A stretch of DNA of 55,947 nucleotides from the NCBI RefSeq assembly GCF_014596465.1, contig NZ_MECK01000212.1:1-55947 (forward strand), in the 5' to 3' direction. A program made the translations under genes and the position numbers. Positions 44,461 to 52,936 of this stretch are shown here, piece by piece. Under the pieces are notes generated by a model that saw only the letters and a program-made list of their open reading frames with translations, had not been told where the DNA came from and did no database searches. This stretch comes from Streptomyces sp. CBMA123 (lineage in GTDB: Bacteria; Actinomycetota; Actinomycetes; Streptomycetales; Streptomycetaceae). Numbering within the stretch: position 1 is the stretch's first letter; every line of letters starts with the position of its first letter.

Positions 44461-45258
44461 TCAGACGGTTCCGGTGTACTCGGTGAAGTGGTGTTCCGCG
44501 AACAGGTCGGGCCACTGGCCGTCGGCCAGGTCCAGTTCGCGGGCCCGGGCGAGCATCCGCCGCCAGTGCGGCTTCACCGGGCGCCAGCGCGCTCCGACCT
44601 GGCAGTAGGAGGCGTCGATGAAGTAGCGGGGCCGGCCGGGCCCCTCGGGCGCCGGTCTGCGGGTGTGGAACAGTGCCGAGTTGAGCAGCACGGTGGTGCC
44701 GGGCGCCAGCCGGTCGAGGACCACCTCGCCGGGCAGTTCGCCGGTGCCGTGGTGGGCGTAGGCGCTCTTGTCGGCGGCGGTGCGGTGCGAGCCGGGCAGG
44801 ACGGCCAGGCTGCCGACCGTGTCGTCCAGGCCGCCGAGGTAGTGCAGCGCGTGGACCATCAGCAGCGAGGGGTCGGCGCCGTCGTTCGGCTCGTAGTCGT
44901 GGTGCCAGGGCTTGCCGGGGATGTCGGGGGCCTGGCGGTCGCTGTGCAGGTGGTGGAAGACGAAGTTCGGGCCGATCAGGCCGGTCAGCGCCCGCAGCAG
45001 CGGCGGGTGGGTGAGCAGTTCGCCGTGGGCGGGGAGCTCCAGTTCCAGCACCGGGGGCGGCCCGTACCGGTCGGGGTCGGTGCAGGCGGCGATCGAGCGG
45101 GCCCGCAGGCCCTCGTCCACCCAGCGGTCCACCTCGGGGGCGAGGCGTTCGCGCAGTGCTTCGGGGAGCAGTCCGGGCAGGACCAGGTAGCCGGACTCCA
45201 GGAACTGACGGCGGTACTCGGTGTCGAGGGCCTCACGCCCGGTGGAGAACAACGTCAC
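44461..45258 (-). CDS. PhyH-like Fe(II)/2-oxoglutarate oxygenase
   Basis: A 265-residue phytanoyl-CoA-dioxygenase-type protein, first gene of the operon. Iron ligands: His119 and Asp121 in PWHHDYEPN and His198 in LFHTRRP; an Arg in PRYFIDASY should bind 2-oxoglutarate. GTG 45258 has GGAGGGGG upstream. PhyH enzymes in secondary metabolism hydroxylate free amino acids or carrier-bound substrates. With the TauD protein the operon has two oxygenases, so at least two oxidations of the product are plausible. Confidence 0.85.
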   Translation of the reverse strand: MTLFSTGREALDTEYRRQFLESGYLVLPGLLPEALRERLAPEVDRWVDEGLRARSIAACTDPDRYGPPPVLELELPAHGELLTHPPLLRALTGLIGPNFVFHHLHSDRQAPDIPGKPWHHDYEPNDGADPSLLMVHALHYLGGLDDTVGSLAVLPGSHRTAADKSAYAHHGTGELPGEVVLDRLAPGTTVLLNSALFHTRRPAPEGPGRPRYFIDASYCQVGARWRPVKPHWRRMLARARELDLADGQWPDLFAEHHFTEYTGTV

Positions 45259-45637
45259 CGTACCGACCCCCTCCTTCCGTTCGACGGGACGCACAGCGGG
45301 TGCGTCGGGCAAGGGCACAACGGGACGCGGTACGGGCAAGGGGGCACACGGGTCCGTCCAGACTTCGGGTGGCGGCGGTGTCGCCCGTCGTCGCCACAGA
45401 CAGCTGGGATCGCGGTCACCACGAAGAGGCACGCGATGACCACGCAAGGTGATTCCGCCCCAGGAGTATGAACCGGTCTTCGCGTCCACGACAAGAGCAA
45501 TGCCAACCCGTGGACACCTTCCCGCCACCGTGCCGTTCAGCTCCGGCCACCAGTTGATTCCCTCCCCACCGGAAACTCCGGCCCTCCCCCGCCCCGATGA
45601 TTCGCCGTCGGAACAGCGGATGCGGCAGAGTTGCGCC
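45259..45637. promoter_or_regulatory. divergent control region between NRPS operon and TetR gene
   Basis: 379 bases that should hold both divergent promoters. Two blocks are directly repeated close to the minus-strand start: ACGGGACGC (45284 and 45320) and GGGCAAGGG-GCACA (45307 and 45334). No clean TetR palindrome or -10/-35 pair could be picked by eye. An 83-codon minus frame from a TTG at 45506 ends in a GTGA overlap with the oxygenase start but lacks a good ribosome site. Confidence 0.4.
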
Positions 45638-46312
45638 ATGAGCGTTGACGCCCGGAGTCTCCAGCACAGCCCCGGACCGGCCAGGCGGCGGCCGGTCCAG
45701 CAGCGCAGCCAGGAGCGGTACGGCCGCATCCTGGACGCCTGCGCCGGGCTGCTGGACGAGGTCGGGGCGACCGCGCTCACCACCAAGGAGGTCGCCCAGC
45801 GCGCCCAGGTGCCGATCGGCACCCTGTACCAGTTCTTCGCCGGCAAGGAGGACCTGCTGGCCGCCCTCGCCACCCGCAACCTCGACCACTACCTCCAGCG
45901 CCTGGACGCCCGGCTGGCCAGGTCGGTGAACCCGGTCGGCCCGGCCGGGTTCACCGACCTGGCCGTGGAGGAGTTCGTCGCGATGAAGCGCGCGGTGCCC
46001 GGCTTCGGACAGGTGGACTTCGGGCTGTCCGGCACGGCGGTCCCGGCCGGGGTGCGGGACGAGACCCACCTGCTGGACGCGAGCGTGGACAACAACACCG
46101 CCGTCGCCCTGCGGCTGCAGGCCCTCGGCGGCGAGTTGTTCGAGGCGGGCGACCCGGCGGCCACCACGCTCGCCCTGCGGGTCGCCCTGGAGGCGGCCGA
46201 CGCGGTGCTCAAACTGGCGTTCCGGGGGGACCCTCAGGGCGATCCGGCCCTGATCGCCGAGTGCAAGCGGCTGGTGCGCGGTTACCTCGTGCAACGACTG
46301 CCCGCCCGCTGA
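45638..46312 (+). CDS. TetR-family regulator, candidate NRPS-operon repressor
   Basis: A 224-residue TetR/AcrR regulator. The helix-turn-helix (about 28-72) reads ILDACAGLLDEVGATALTTKE followed by VAQRAQVPIGTLYQFFAGKEDLL, the standard pattern. The C-terminal ligand domain is unrelated to well-known members. ATG 45638 is chosen because protein-like sequence begins there. Divergent orientation to the oxygenase-NRPS operon suggests that it controls the operon and senses a pathway metabolite or related acid. Confidence 0.88.
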   Translation: MSVDARSLQHSPGPARRRPVQQRSQERYGRILDACAGLLDEVGATALTTKEVAQRAQVPIGTLYQFFAGKEDLLAALATRNLDHYLQRLDARLARSVNPVGPAGFTDLAVEEFVAMKRAVPGFGQVDFGLSGTAVPAGVRDETHLLDASVDNNTAVALRLQALGGELFEAGDPAATTLALRVALEAADAVLKLAFRGDPQGDPALIAECKRLVRGYLVQRLPAR

Positions 46313-46421
46313 CGCCCGGCCCACCGGCCCCGCGCATCCCGTCCGTCCGAGCCGTTGCGAGGCCGTCGCCCGCGCAGCACAGTGGATAGCGGAAACGGCC
46401 GCACGACCCGAGGAGCAGACC

Positions 46422-46616
46422 ATGCACGCAGCGGTAGGTGACCAGCTCCACATCCACAGCAGCCGGGTGGGTATGACGGACCAGACCGGCGAGATCATCG
46501 AGGTGCGCGGCACCAACGGCGAACCGCCGTACGTGGTCCGCTTCGACGACGGCCACGAGGGCCTGATCTACCCCGGCCCCGACTGCAACATCGAATCCCG
46601 CCTGGCGGAACGCTGA
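46422..46616 (+). CDS. DUF1918-family small protein
   Basis: A 64-residue protein with the DUF1918 pattern: VGDQLHIHSSRVGMTDQTGEI at the start, then VRGTNGEPPYVVRF and GHEGLIYPGPD. The fold is a small SH3-like beta barrel; the function is not established. It has a clear GAGGAG ribosome site and is monocistronic. Confidence 0.85.
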   Translation: MHAAVGDQLHIHSSRVGMTDQTGEIIEVRGTNGEPPYVVRFDDGHEGLIYPGPDCNIESRLAER

Positions 46617-46666
46617 CCCACCTCCCCACCACCCCGCGCCGCGCCCGGGCGAGGTGGTGAGGAGCG

Positions 46667-47416
46667 GTGTCCGCACCGACGACCCCCCTGCCCGGGGCGC
46701 TCTCCGGGCTCGCGCCACTGCTGGACCACTACGGGTACCTGGCGGTGGCGCTGCTCGTGCTGCTGGACAACTGCGGCATCCCGGTGCCGGGGCAGACCAT
46801 CCTGGTGCTCGCCTCGGTGTACGCGGGCACCGGGCACCTGGACCTCGCCGCCGTCCTGCTGATCGCGGTGGCCGCCGCCACCGTCGGCAACAGCCTGGGC
46901 TACCTGATCGGCCACACCGGCGGGCGCGCCTTCGTCCACCGCTGGGGCCGGTACGTGCTGCTCACCCCGGCCCGGATGGAACGCGCGGACGGCTTCTTCG
47001 CCCGGCACGGCGGCAAGGTCGTCGCGGTCGCCCGCTTCGTGGACGGGCTGCGCCAGTACAACGGCATCATCGCCGGGACCACCGAGATGCCCTGGCGCCG
47101 CTTCTCCGTCTTCAACCTGCTCGGCGCCGTGCTGTGGACGGCCGTCTGGGGCACCTTCGGGTACGTCGCCGGGGCCAACATCGGGACGGTGTACCGGACG
47201 GCGATCCGCTACCAGCTCTGGTTCGCGATCGGGCTCGGCGTGCTGGTCGCGGTGTTCCTGCTGCGGCAGGTACTGCGCTACCGGCGCCGGCGCCGCGAGG
47301 ACGCCGGCACCTCCGGCGACGGCGCCGCCGGGGAGGACGGCGCCTCCGGGGGTGACGCCTCCGAGGGTGACGCCGCCGGGGACGACTCGGCCGACGACGG
47401 CTCGGCGCGCGGCTAG
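46667..47416 (+). CDS. DedA/SNARE-associated family membrane protein
   Basis: A 249-residue integral membrane protein from GTG 46667. The DedA core is plain: LLVLLDNCGIPVPGQTILVLASVYAG, then NSLGYLIGHTGG and the Arg-containing VARFVDGLRQYNGIIAG segment, with hydrophobic helices to about 210. DedA proteins include lipid-carrier (undecaprenyl-phosphate or phospholipid) flippases. The C-terminal 40 residues are a low-complexity Gly/Asp/Ser/Ala tail rich in acidic residues. Its stop and the stop of the convergent deacetylase gene share the palindrome CTAG. Confidence 0.88.
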   Translation: MSAPTTPLPGALSGLAPLLDHYGYLAVALLVLLDNCGIPVPGQTILVLASVYAGTGHLDLAAVLLIAVAAATVGNSLGYLIGHTGGRAFVHRWGRYVLLTPARMERADGFFARHGGKVVAVARFVDGLRQYNGIIAGTTEMPWRRFSVFNLLGAVLWTAVWGTFGYVAGANIGTVYRTAIRYQLWFAIGLGVLVAVFLLRQVLRYRRRRREDAGTSGDGAAGEDGASGGDASEGDAAGDDSADDGSARG

Positions 47417-48153
47417 TCCAGCGGGAACACCTCGAAGGGCACCGCGAAGCGCGTCCCCAACCGGGTGCCCGCGCCCCGGCCGAAGCCCTCCAGGAACTCC
47501 CGGGGCTCCGCCATCGCCCCACCCAGCCCGGCGAGGTACGCCCTGTGCTCCGCCAGCGAGGCGACGCCCAGGTCGAAGGTGTCGGTGGTGTCCACCGCGT
47601 GCCGGGCCTCGGGCGAGGCGGCCGCCCAGATCTGCCGGACCCCGTTCCAGGGCTCGTGGCCCTCGTCCAGCAGTTCGCGGAACACCCAGCGGTTCCCGGC
47701 GTCGCGCACGCCGTCCAGGGTGGCCCGGCCGACCGCGATGTGGTCGGCCTGGTTGAGGAGCACCCCGCCGTAGGTGTCCCGGAAGTTGCTGGTGATCACG
47801 ATGTCCGGGCGGTGCCGGCGGACCACCCGGGCGATGTCGCGGCGCAGCGGCAGGCCGTACTCGACCACGCCGTCCGGGTGGCCGAGGAACTCGACGGTCT
47901 CCACCCCGACGACGCGGGCGGAGGCGAGCTGCTCGGCCTCGCGCAGCGGTCCGCACTGCTCGGGGGCGAGCGAGTCGATGCCGGCCTCGCCGCTGGTGAC
48001 CATCACGTAGATCACCTTCTTGCCCTGGGCCGTCCAGCGGGCGACGGCGGCGGCGCCGCCGTACTCCATGTCGTCGGGGTGGGCGACGATCGCCACCGCG
48101 GTCTGCCAGTCCTCGTCGACGGGCTCGAAGGGCTCGGGGGCCTGCTCGGTCAT
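47413..48153 (-). CDS. PIG-L/LmbE-type N-acetylglucosamine deacetylase family protein
   Basis: A 246-residue protein. The zinc motif AHPDDMEYGGAA (His-Pro-Asp-Asp, about 25-36) and a distal His in NQADHIAVGRA define the LmbE/PIG-L fold. VTSGEAGIDS matches the usual TDGE-like loop. Such enzymes deacetylate GlcNAc conjugates, as in mycothiol synthesis, or remove N-acyl groups in antibiotic pathways. ATG 48153 follows an AGGGAA. It is not coupled to the flanking biosynthetic operons, so its membership in either is unproven. Confidence 0.85.
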   Translation of the reverse strand: MTEQAPEPFEPVDEDWQTAVAIVAHPDDMEYGGAAAVARWTAQGKKVIYVMVTSGEAGIDSLAPEQCGPLREAEQLASARVVGVETVEFLGHPDGVVEYGLPLRRDIARVVRRHRPDIVITSNFRDTYGGVLLNQADHIAVGRATLDGVRDAGNRWVFRELLDEGHEPWNGVRQIWAAASPEARHAVDTTDTFDLGVASLAEHRAYLAGLGGAMAEPREFLEGFGRGAGTRLGTRFAVPFEVFPLD

Positions 48154-48267
48154 ACTGCTGTTCCCTCTCACGCGGCTCACCTGGCTCATGGTCATACGGT
48201 CGCACCGCAGGAGACTCTAGAAGGCGGAGGTCCCGAGGCCTCGTCAGACACCCATCCCACCACCGGG

Positions 48268-48303
48268 CTTGACTTGCCCCTGACGCACGCGTCAGGGGTT
48301 AGC
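48268..48303 (+). promoter_or_regulatory. MerR-type promoter with perfect dyad
   Basis: CCCCTGACG (48276-48284), CACG, CGTCAGGGG (48289-48297) is a perfect 9-bp dyad. It lies between TTGCCC (48273-48278) and TTAGCG (48298-48303), which are 19 bases apart, the lengthened spacing that MerR activators require. An additional TTGACT starts at 48268. It drives the oxidoreductase gene and the MerR regulator behind it. Confidence 0.65.
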
Positions 48304-48362
48304 GTCCGGGCATCCCGCGGCGGACCGGCCGCCGCACCCTCCCTCCCGCGAGGAGCCCCGTC

Positions 48363-49382
48363 ATGCCCCTGCCCGGCACCGCCCGCGTCGTGCGACTGGC
48401 CACCCGTCCGCACGGACTGCCCACGCCCCGGGACTTCACCATCGCCGACGAGCCGCTGCCCGCGCCCGGACCCGGCCAGGTACTGGTCCGCAACAAGGCC
48501 TTCCTGGTCTTCCCCGGCCTGCGCACCCTGATCGGCGGCGAGGCCACCGGCGTGCCGCTCCCCGCCATCGACCCCGGCGACGCGCTGTTCGGCCCGGCCC
48601 TCGGCGAGGTGCTGGCCGCCCCGGACGGCGGGCCGCTGCGCCCGGGCGACCTGGTCACCCACCTCTCCGGCTGGCGGGAGGGGCTCGTCGCCGACGCGGC
48701 GCGGTTCACCCCCGTCCCGGCGGACTTCCCGGACCCGCTGGCCCTGGTCTCGGTCGGCTCGGCCGGCTACGGCGGACTGACCCGCACCGCCGCACTGCGC
48801 CCCGGAGACGTGGTGCTGGTGACCGGAGCGGCGGGCGCGGTCGGCACGGTGGCCGGACAGATCGCCCGGCTGCTCGGCGCCGCACGGGTGATCGGCACCA
48901 CCCGCTCGCCCGCCAAGGCGAAGCGGCTCACCTCCGAACTCGGTTACGACGCCGCCCTGGTGCCCGGCGAACGCCCGCTCGCCGAGCAACTGGCCGAGGC
49001 CGCGCCCGAGGGCGTCGACGTGGTGCTGGACCTGGTCGGCGGCGACCAGCTGACCGCCGCCGTGGACGCGGCCCGGCGCGGCGCCCGGATCGCCGTGGTC
49101 GGTGCCCTGGCCGGCCAGCTCGACCCGGCGACACCGGGCAGCAGCGCGCCCGCCGTGATCGACGGCTTCCGGATCTGCGTCCTCGGCCTGACCCTGCGCG
49201 GCTTCACCGTCGCCGACCATCCGGGTCTGGACGCCGAATGGCACCGGCGCCTCGGCGACTGGCTTCGCACCGGCGAACTCACCGTCCCCCACACCTCCGT
49301 CGCGGGCATCGATCAGGCCCCGCACGCGTTGGTCCGGTTGTTCACCGGCGACACCTTCGGAGCGACCCTCGTGGAGCTCTGA
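48363..49382 (+). CDS. NADPH-dependent MDR-family oxidoreductase
   Basis: A 339-residue medium-chain dehydrogenase without zinc ligands, of the prostaglandin reductase/leukotriene-dehydrogenase-like group. The Rossmann motif is VLVTGAAGAVGTVAGQIA (about 157-174), with SVGSAGYGGLTRTA before it and FTIADEPLPAPGPGQVLV at the start. Members reduce enals, enones or quinones. The gene lies behind a MerR-type dyad promoter and 16 bases before the MerR gene, so a small-molecule-inducible detoxification unit is likely. Confidence 0.85.
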   Translation: MPLPGTARVVRLATRPHGLPTPRDFTIADEPLPAPGPGQVLVRNKAFLVFPGLRTLIGGEATGVPLPAIDPGDALFGPALGEVLAAPDGGPLRPGDLVTHLSGWREGLVADAARFTPVPADFPDPLALVSVGSAGYGGLTRTAALRPGDVVLVTGAAGAVGTVAGQIARLLGAARVIGTTRSPAKAKRLTSELGYDAALVPGERPLAEQLAEAAPEGVDVVLDLVGGDQLTAAVDAARRGARIAVVGALAGQLDPATPGSSAPAVIDGFRICVLGLTLRGFTVADHPGLDAEWHRRLGDWLRTGELTVPHTSVAGIDQAPHALVRLFTGDTFGATLVEL

Positions 49383-49398
49383 GCACCGAGGAGGCGGG

Positions 49399-49791
49399 AT
49401 GCGGATCGGCGACGCGGCAGCCGCGGCGGGCACCACCCCCAGGGCCCTGCGCTTCTACGAACAGCGCGGCCTGCTGCCGCCACCGGCCCGCACCCCCTCC
49501 GGGCAGCGCGAGTACGGCCCCGGGGAGGTCGCCAGGGTCCGGGCGATCCGCCGACTGCTGGCCGTCGGGCTGACGGTGGACGACCTGGTCAGCCGGGTGC
49601 ACCGGTTCGACCTGCTGGACGCGGACCCGCCCCGGCGCTGCTCCGCCGAGCCCGGCTCGGAGACCTTCGCCCCCGTGGTGTCCGCCCGGCTCGCCGCCCT
49701 GGACGCCGAGATCGCCCGGCTCACCGCCCTGCGGAACGGACTCGCCCGACTCGCCGCGACGGGGGACGCGGGCGGGCCGGGCGAGCACTGA
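49399..49791 (+). CDS. MerR-family regulator
   Basis: A 130-residue regulator with the N-terminal winged helix MRIGDAAAAAGTTPRALRFYEQRGLL and GQREYGPGEVARVRAIRRL, then a dimerisation helix (LAALDAEIARLTALRNGL). A single Cys at about 85 is present, but no metal-binding Cys pair is seen at the C terminus, arguing against CueR/ZntR-type sensing. It is coupled to the MDR gene and probably activates the 48268-48303 promoter. Confidence 0.88.
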   Translation: MRIGDAAAAAGTTPRALRFYEQRGLLPPPARTPSGQREYGPGEVARVRAIRRLLAVGLTVDDLVSRVHRFDLLDADPPRRCSAEPGSETFAPVVSARLAALDAEIARLTALRNGLARLAATGDAGGPGEH

Positions 49792-49810
49792 TGGGCCGTC
49801 AGTTCGACCG

Positions 49811-51025
49811 TCAGCTCGTCTCGACGGCGAGCCGGGCGGCCGGCCGGGGCTGCGGCCAACTGATCCGGGTGGCGCAGAGGGAGACGACCGCGGCGGAGGC
49901 GGCGACGGCGGCCATGCCCCAGACCAGGCTGGTGCCGCCGGCGATGAAGCCGATCACGGCGGGCCCGGCCAGCAGGCCGGTGGTGCCCATGGCGGCGACC
50001 AGGGAGAGCGCGTCGGGGCCCTGGCGGGCGGCGGCGACGTAGACGCACGGGGTGACGGCGGCGACACCGAGGCCGACGCAGGCGAAGCCGAGCAGGGTCG
50101 GTACGACGCCGCCGGCCAGCAGGGCCAGGGCGAGGCCGAGTCCGGCCAGCAGGCTGCCGGTGCGGACGATCCGGCCGTCGCCGAGGCGGGTGCGCCAGCC
50201 GTCGGCAAAGATCCGGGCGCAGACCATCATCACGGAGACGACGGCGATGCCCAGCGGCGCGATCCCGGCGCCCGCGTGCACCACGTCCTTGAGGTAGAGC
50301 GCCGACCAGTCGTTCATCGCGCCCTCGGTGACGGTGCCGAAGACCATCGCCAGACCCATCCAGAGGGTGGCCGCGGCGGGCAGGACGAAGCGGCGCTTCC
50401 GCTCCTTCTCTGTGGCCGCCGCGGGCTCGGAGCCGTCGGCTGCCGTCGGCCCGTCGGCCAGCAGGCCCGGCCGGGCGGCCACCACCAGCAGCGCCAGCAG
50501 CGCGGCGGCCAGGCCGAAGTGGACGGCGAGGGTGCCGGTGAAGGCGTTCACGCCGGAGGCCAGCAGGGCGGCCAGCAGCGAGCCGGCGCTGAAGGTGGCG
50601 TGCAGCCTGGACATCGTGGTGCGCTCGAAGCGGGCCTCCAGCGCGGCGCCCTGGGCGTTCATCGCGACGTTCAGGCAGCCGACCGCGACGCCGTCGCAGA
50701 ACAGCACCAGCAGGGTGACCGGATAGTTCGGCACCACCGACAGGGCGAGCAGGATCACGCCCAGGGCGAGCGCGGACAGCACCGAGAGCAGCCGGGAGCC
50801 GAGCCGCCGCATCAGCACCGTGACCAGCGGGAAGGACACCGCCGCGCCGATCCCGCAGGTCATCAGCAGCAGGCCGATCTGGGCCTCGCCCAGGTCGAGC
50901 CGGGCCTTGAGCGCGGGCACCCGGGAGACCCAGGTCGCGTACTGCAGTCCGAGGACGAAGAACAGTGCGCCGATGGCCAGTTGGGACCGGCGGAACTCGT
51001 CGCGTGCGGGGGAGGACATGTGCAT
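49811..51025 (-). CDS. MFS transporter of the right-hand operon
   Basis: A 404-residue MFS protein from ATG 51025, which shares one base with the preceding stop (TGATG). About 12 hydrophobic segments are present; the central loop is around 205-225 (GPTAADGSEPAAATEKERKRR). The early VSRVPALKARL and MNAQGAALE segments resemble the fucose-permease/YbjJ-like group. Last gene of a coupled five-gene biosynthetic operon, so it probably exports the product. Confidence 0.85.
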   Translation of the reverse strand: MHMSSPARDEFRRSQLAIGALFFVLGLQYATWVSRVPALKARLDLGEAQIGLLLMTCGIGAAVSFPLVTVLMRRLGSRLLSVLSALALGVILLALSVVPNYPVTLLVLFCDGVAVGCLNVAMNAQGAALEARFERTTMSRLHATFSAGSLLAALLASGVNAFTGTLAVHFGLAAALLALLVVAARPGLLADGPTAADGSEPAAATEKERKRRFVLPAAATLWMGLAMVFGTVTEGAMNDWSALYLKDVVHAGAGIAPLGIAVVSVMMVCARIFADGWRTRLGDGRIVRTGSLLAGLGLALALLAGGVVPTLLGFACVGLGVAAVTPCVYVAAARQGPDALSLVAAMGTTGLLAGPAVIGFIAGGTSLVWGMAAVAASAAVVSLCATRISWPQPRPAARLAVETS

Positions 51026-51585
51026 CAGCCCACTTCGGCTCTGGGCGCGGATCCGAGGGTCGGGTCCGCGGGATTCGGGGCGCGGTCCAGCGGCTTCGCC
51101 ATGTAGACCGCCTCGGCGCCGTAGCTCGCGGGCAGTCCGACCTCGGGCCGGGCCCGGTAGCCCAGCCGGGTCCACAGCACCTCGGAGCCGCGCACGGCGA
51201 CCAGCGAGAGGGTGCGGTGACCGGCCGCCCGGCCGGCCGCCTCCAGGTGCCGGAGCAACCGTGGGGCCAGGCCCCGGCCGCGGGCCCGCTCGGCGATCAC
51301 CAGGTCGTGGGCGTGCAGGTTGCTCTGCTCGCGCCGCAGGACCGCGCCGTCGGAGGCCCGGCTGAGGTCCGGGCAGCGGAACAGCGGGTACGGCAGGGCG
51401 AGCAGGTAGCCGGCGAAGCCGTCCGCGTCCTCCAGCACGAAGCAGGTCGACGGCGAGGCGCGGTGCCGGGAGCGCAGCGCCTCGCCCCCCTCGGACAGGC
51501 CGCTGGCGGCGTAGGCCCGCTCCTCGGCGGCGATCACCTCGGGCCAGTCGGTGTCGCGGAGCAGCCGGATCAGGGTGTCGGTCAT
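51025..51585 (-). CDS. GNAT-family N-acetyltransferase
   Basis: A 186-residue GNAT. The acetyl-CoA loop is LVIAERARGRGLAPRLLRHLE (R-G-x-G-L/A pattern) and the C-terminal WTRLGYRARPEVGLPASYGAEAVYM strand pair completes the fold. ATG 51585 overlaps the decarboxylase stop. In this operon it could acylate the amine formed by the decarboxylase, either as a biosynthetic step or for self-protection. Confidence 0.83.
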   Translation of the reverse strand: MTDTLIRLLRDTDWPEVIAAEERAYAASGLSEGGEALRSRHRASPSTCFVLEDADGFAGYLLALPYPLFRCPDLSRASDGAVLRREQSNLHAHDLVIAERARGRGLAPRLLRHLEAAGRAAGHRTLSLVAVRGSEVLWTRLGYRARPEVGLPASYGAEAVYMAKPLDRAPNPADPTLGSAPRAEVG

Positions 51586-52913
51586 GGGTGTCCGCCGTCC
51601 GGCACCGGGCCGCCGACGCAGGTGTACGGCAGCGGTGCGAAGCCGTTGAACCCCTGGGTGGCGTAGGCGGTCGCGTACGCGCCGCAGGAGTGGATCCACA
51701 CCGGGTCGCCGGAGGCGACCGCGCGCGGGACCCGTACCGGGCCGCCGTCCTGGGCGTACGCGTCGTCGCTGTCGCAGGTCGGGCCGGCCACCACGGCGTT
51801 GACGAACTGGCCGCCGGGGTGGGTGGGGAACTCCAGCCGGTACTGCAGCTGGTCCATCTCGTAGAGGCCGTTGAACTTGCCGCAGCTCAGGTAGAGCCAG
51901 TCCTCGCGGGTGCCGTCGAGCCGGTGGCGGGAGGAGAGCCGGGCGACGTGGGCGCGGATCGCGCCGTGGTCGGCGACCAGGTGGCGACCGGGCTCCAGCA
52001 GGAAGTCCAACGGGGCGGCGTTGACGGCGCGCAGCCGTTCCATGCCCTCGCGGAGCACCGTGAACATCTTGTCCAGCGGCGGTTCGAGCGGCCGGCCGCG
52101 CCGGTCGAGCACCCCGAGGGCGGGCAGTCCGCCGCCCAGGTTGATCCGCTCCGGGGTGATGCCGCGCCAGTTGAGCGCCTCCAGGACGGCCGCCAGCGAT
52201 TCGATCGCCGCGGCCCAGGCCTCGGCGGTCATCTGCTGGGAGCCGACGTGCACGGACAGGCCGGACGGCACCAGCCCGGCGGTGCGGGCGGCGCCGAGCA
52301 CCCGCAGGGCGTCCTCGGGTGAGCAGCCGAACTTGTGGCTGAGGCCCCACAGGGCACCCTCGCCGGTGGTCGCGATGCGGCAGAACACCCGTGAGCCAGG
52401 GGCGTGTTCGGCGATCGCGGCGACGTCCTCCAGGCTGTCGGTGGCGAAGTCGCGCACGCCCAGCCGGTAGGCCTCGGCGATGTTGCGGTCGGACTTGATG
52501 GTGTTGCCGTAGTGGATCAGTTCGGGGGCCACCCCGGTGCGCAGCGCCTGGGCGATCTCCTGCGGGCTGGCCGCGTCGAAGCCGGAGCCGAGCCCGGCGA
52601 GGTGGCCGAGCACCTCGTCGACGGGGCAGGCCTTCATCGCGAACCGGACTGCCACACCGGGCAGTTCGGCGCACAGCGCGGCGTACTGGCGGCCGATGCC
52701 GGCCAGGTCGTAGACGACGGTGTCCTCGGTGGCGGCGGCGAGCGCGGCGCGCAGGGCGCCGTGGTCGTGCTGGTCGGGGCGGGGCACGCGGTCGGCGTGC
52801 ACGGTGGCGGCCGCGGTCGGGGCGCGGTGGTTGGTCCTCTCGTGCTCGGGCCGCTCGCGCGCCTCGGCGGGGTGACGCGGCTCGGTGGTCGGACGTGGTT
52901 CAGTGCGTGTCAC
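51582..52913 (-). CDS. fold-III PLP amino-acid decarboxylase
   Basis: A 443-residue alanine-racemase-fold enzyme of the ornithine/diaminopimelate/arginine decarboxylase group. PLP Lys94 is in RFAMKACP, the phosphate loop is INLGGGLPALG, and the other-subunit active-site Cys is in GPTCDSDD. HVGSQQMTAEAW is also conserved. The first 45 residues are a disordered Pro/Arg/Glu tail. GTG 52913 was chosen because it begins the open segment after a non-coding stretch. The substrate (ornithine, lysine, diaminopimelate or a non-protein amino acid) cannot be told. Confidence 0.83.
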   Translation of the reverse strand: MTRTEPRPTTEPRHPAEARERPEHERTNHRAPTAAATVHADRVPRPDQHDHGALRAALAAATEDTVVYDLAGIGRQYAALCAELPGVAVRFAMKACPVDEVLGHLAGLGSGFDAASPQEIAQALRTGVAPELIHYGNTIKSDRNIAEAYRLGVRDFATDSLEDVAAIAEHAPGSRVFCRIATTGEGALWGLSHKFGCSPEDALRVLGAARTAGLVPSGLSVHVGSQQMTAEAWAAAIESLAAVLEALNWRGITPERINLGGGLPALGVLDRRGRPLEPPLDKMFTVLREGMERLRAVNAAPLDFLLEPGRHLVADHGAIRAHVARLSSRHRLDGTREDWLYLSCGKFNGLYEMDQLQYRLEFPTHPGGQFVNAVVAGPTCDSDDAYAQDGGPVRVPRAVASGDPVWIHSCGAYATAYATQGFNGFAPLPYTCVGGPVPDGGHP

Positions 52914-52936
52914 GTGTGAGCTCCCGGTGCGGCTGG

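Noticed and set aside
45255..45506. 83-residue minus frame ending in a GTGA overlap with the PhyH start
   Set aside because: The overlap is suggestive, but the start is TTG without a ribosome site and the sequence is Arg/Pro-rich with a chance hydrophobic patch; kept only as a note.
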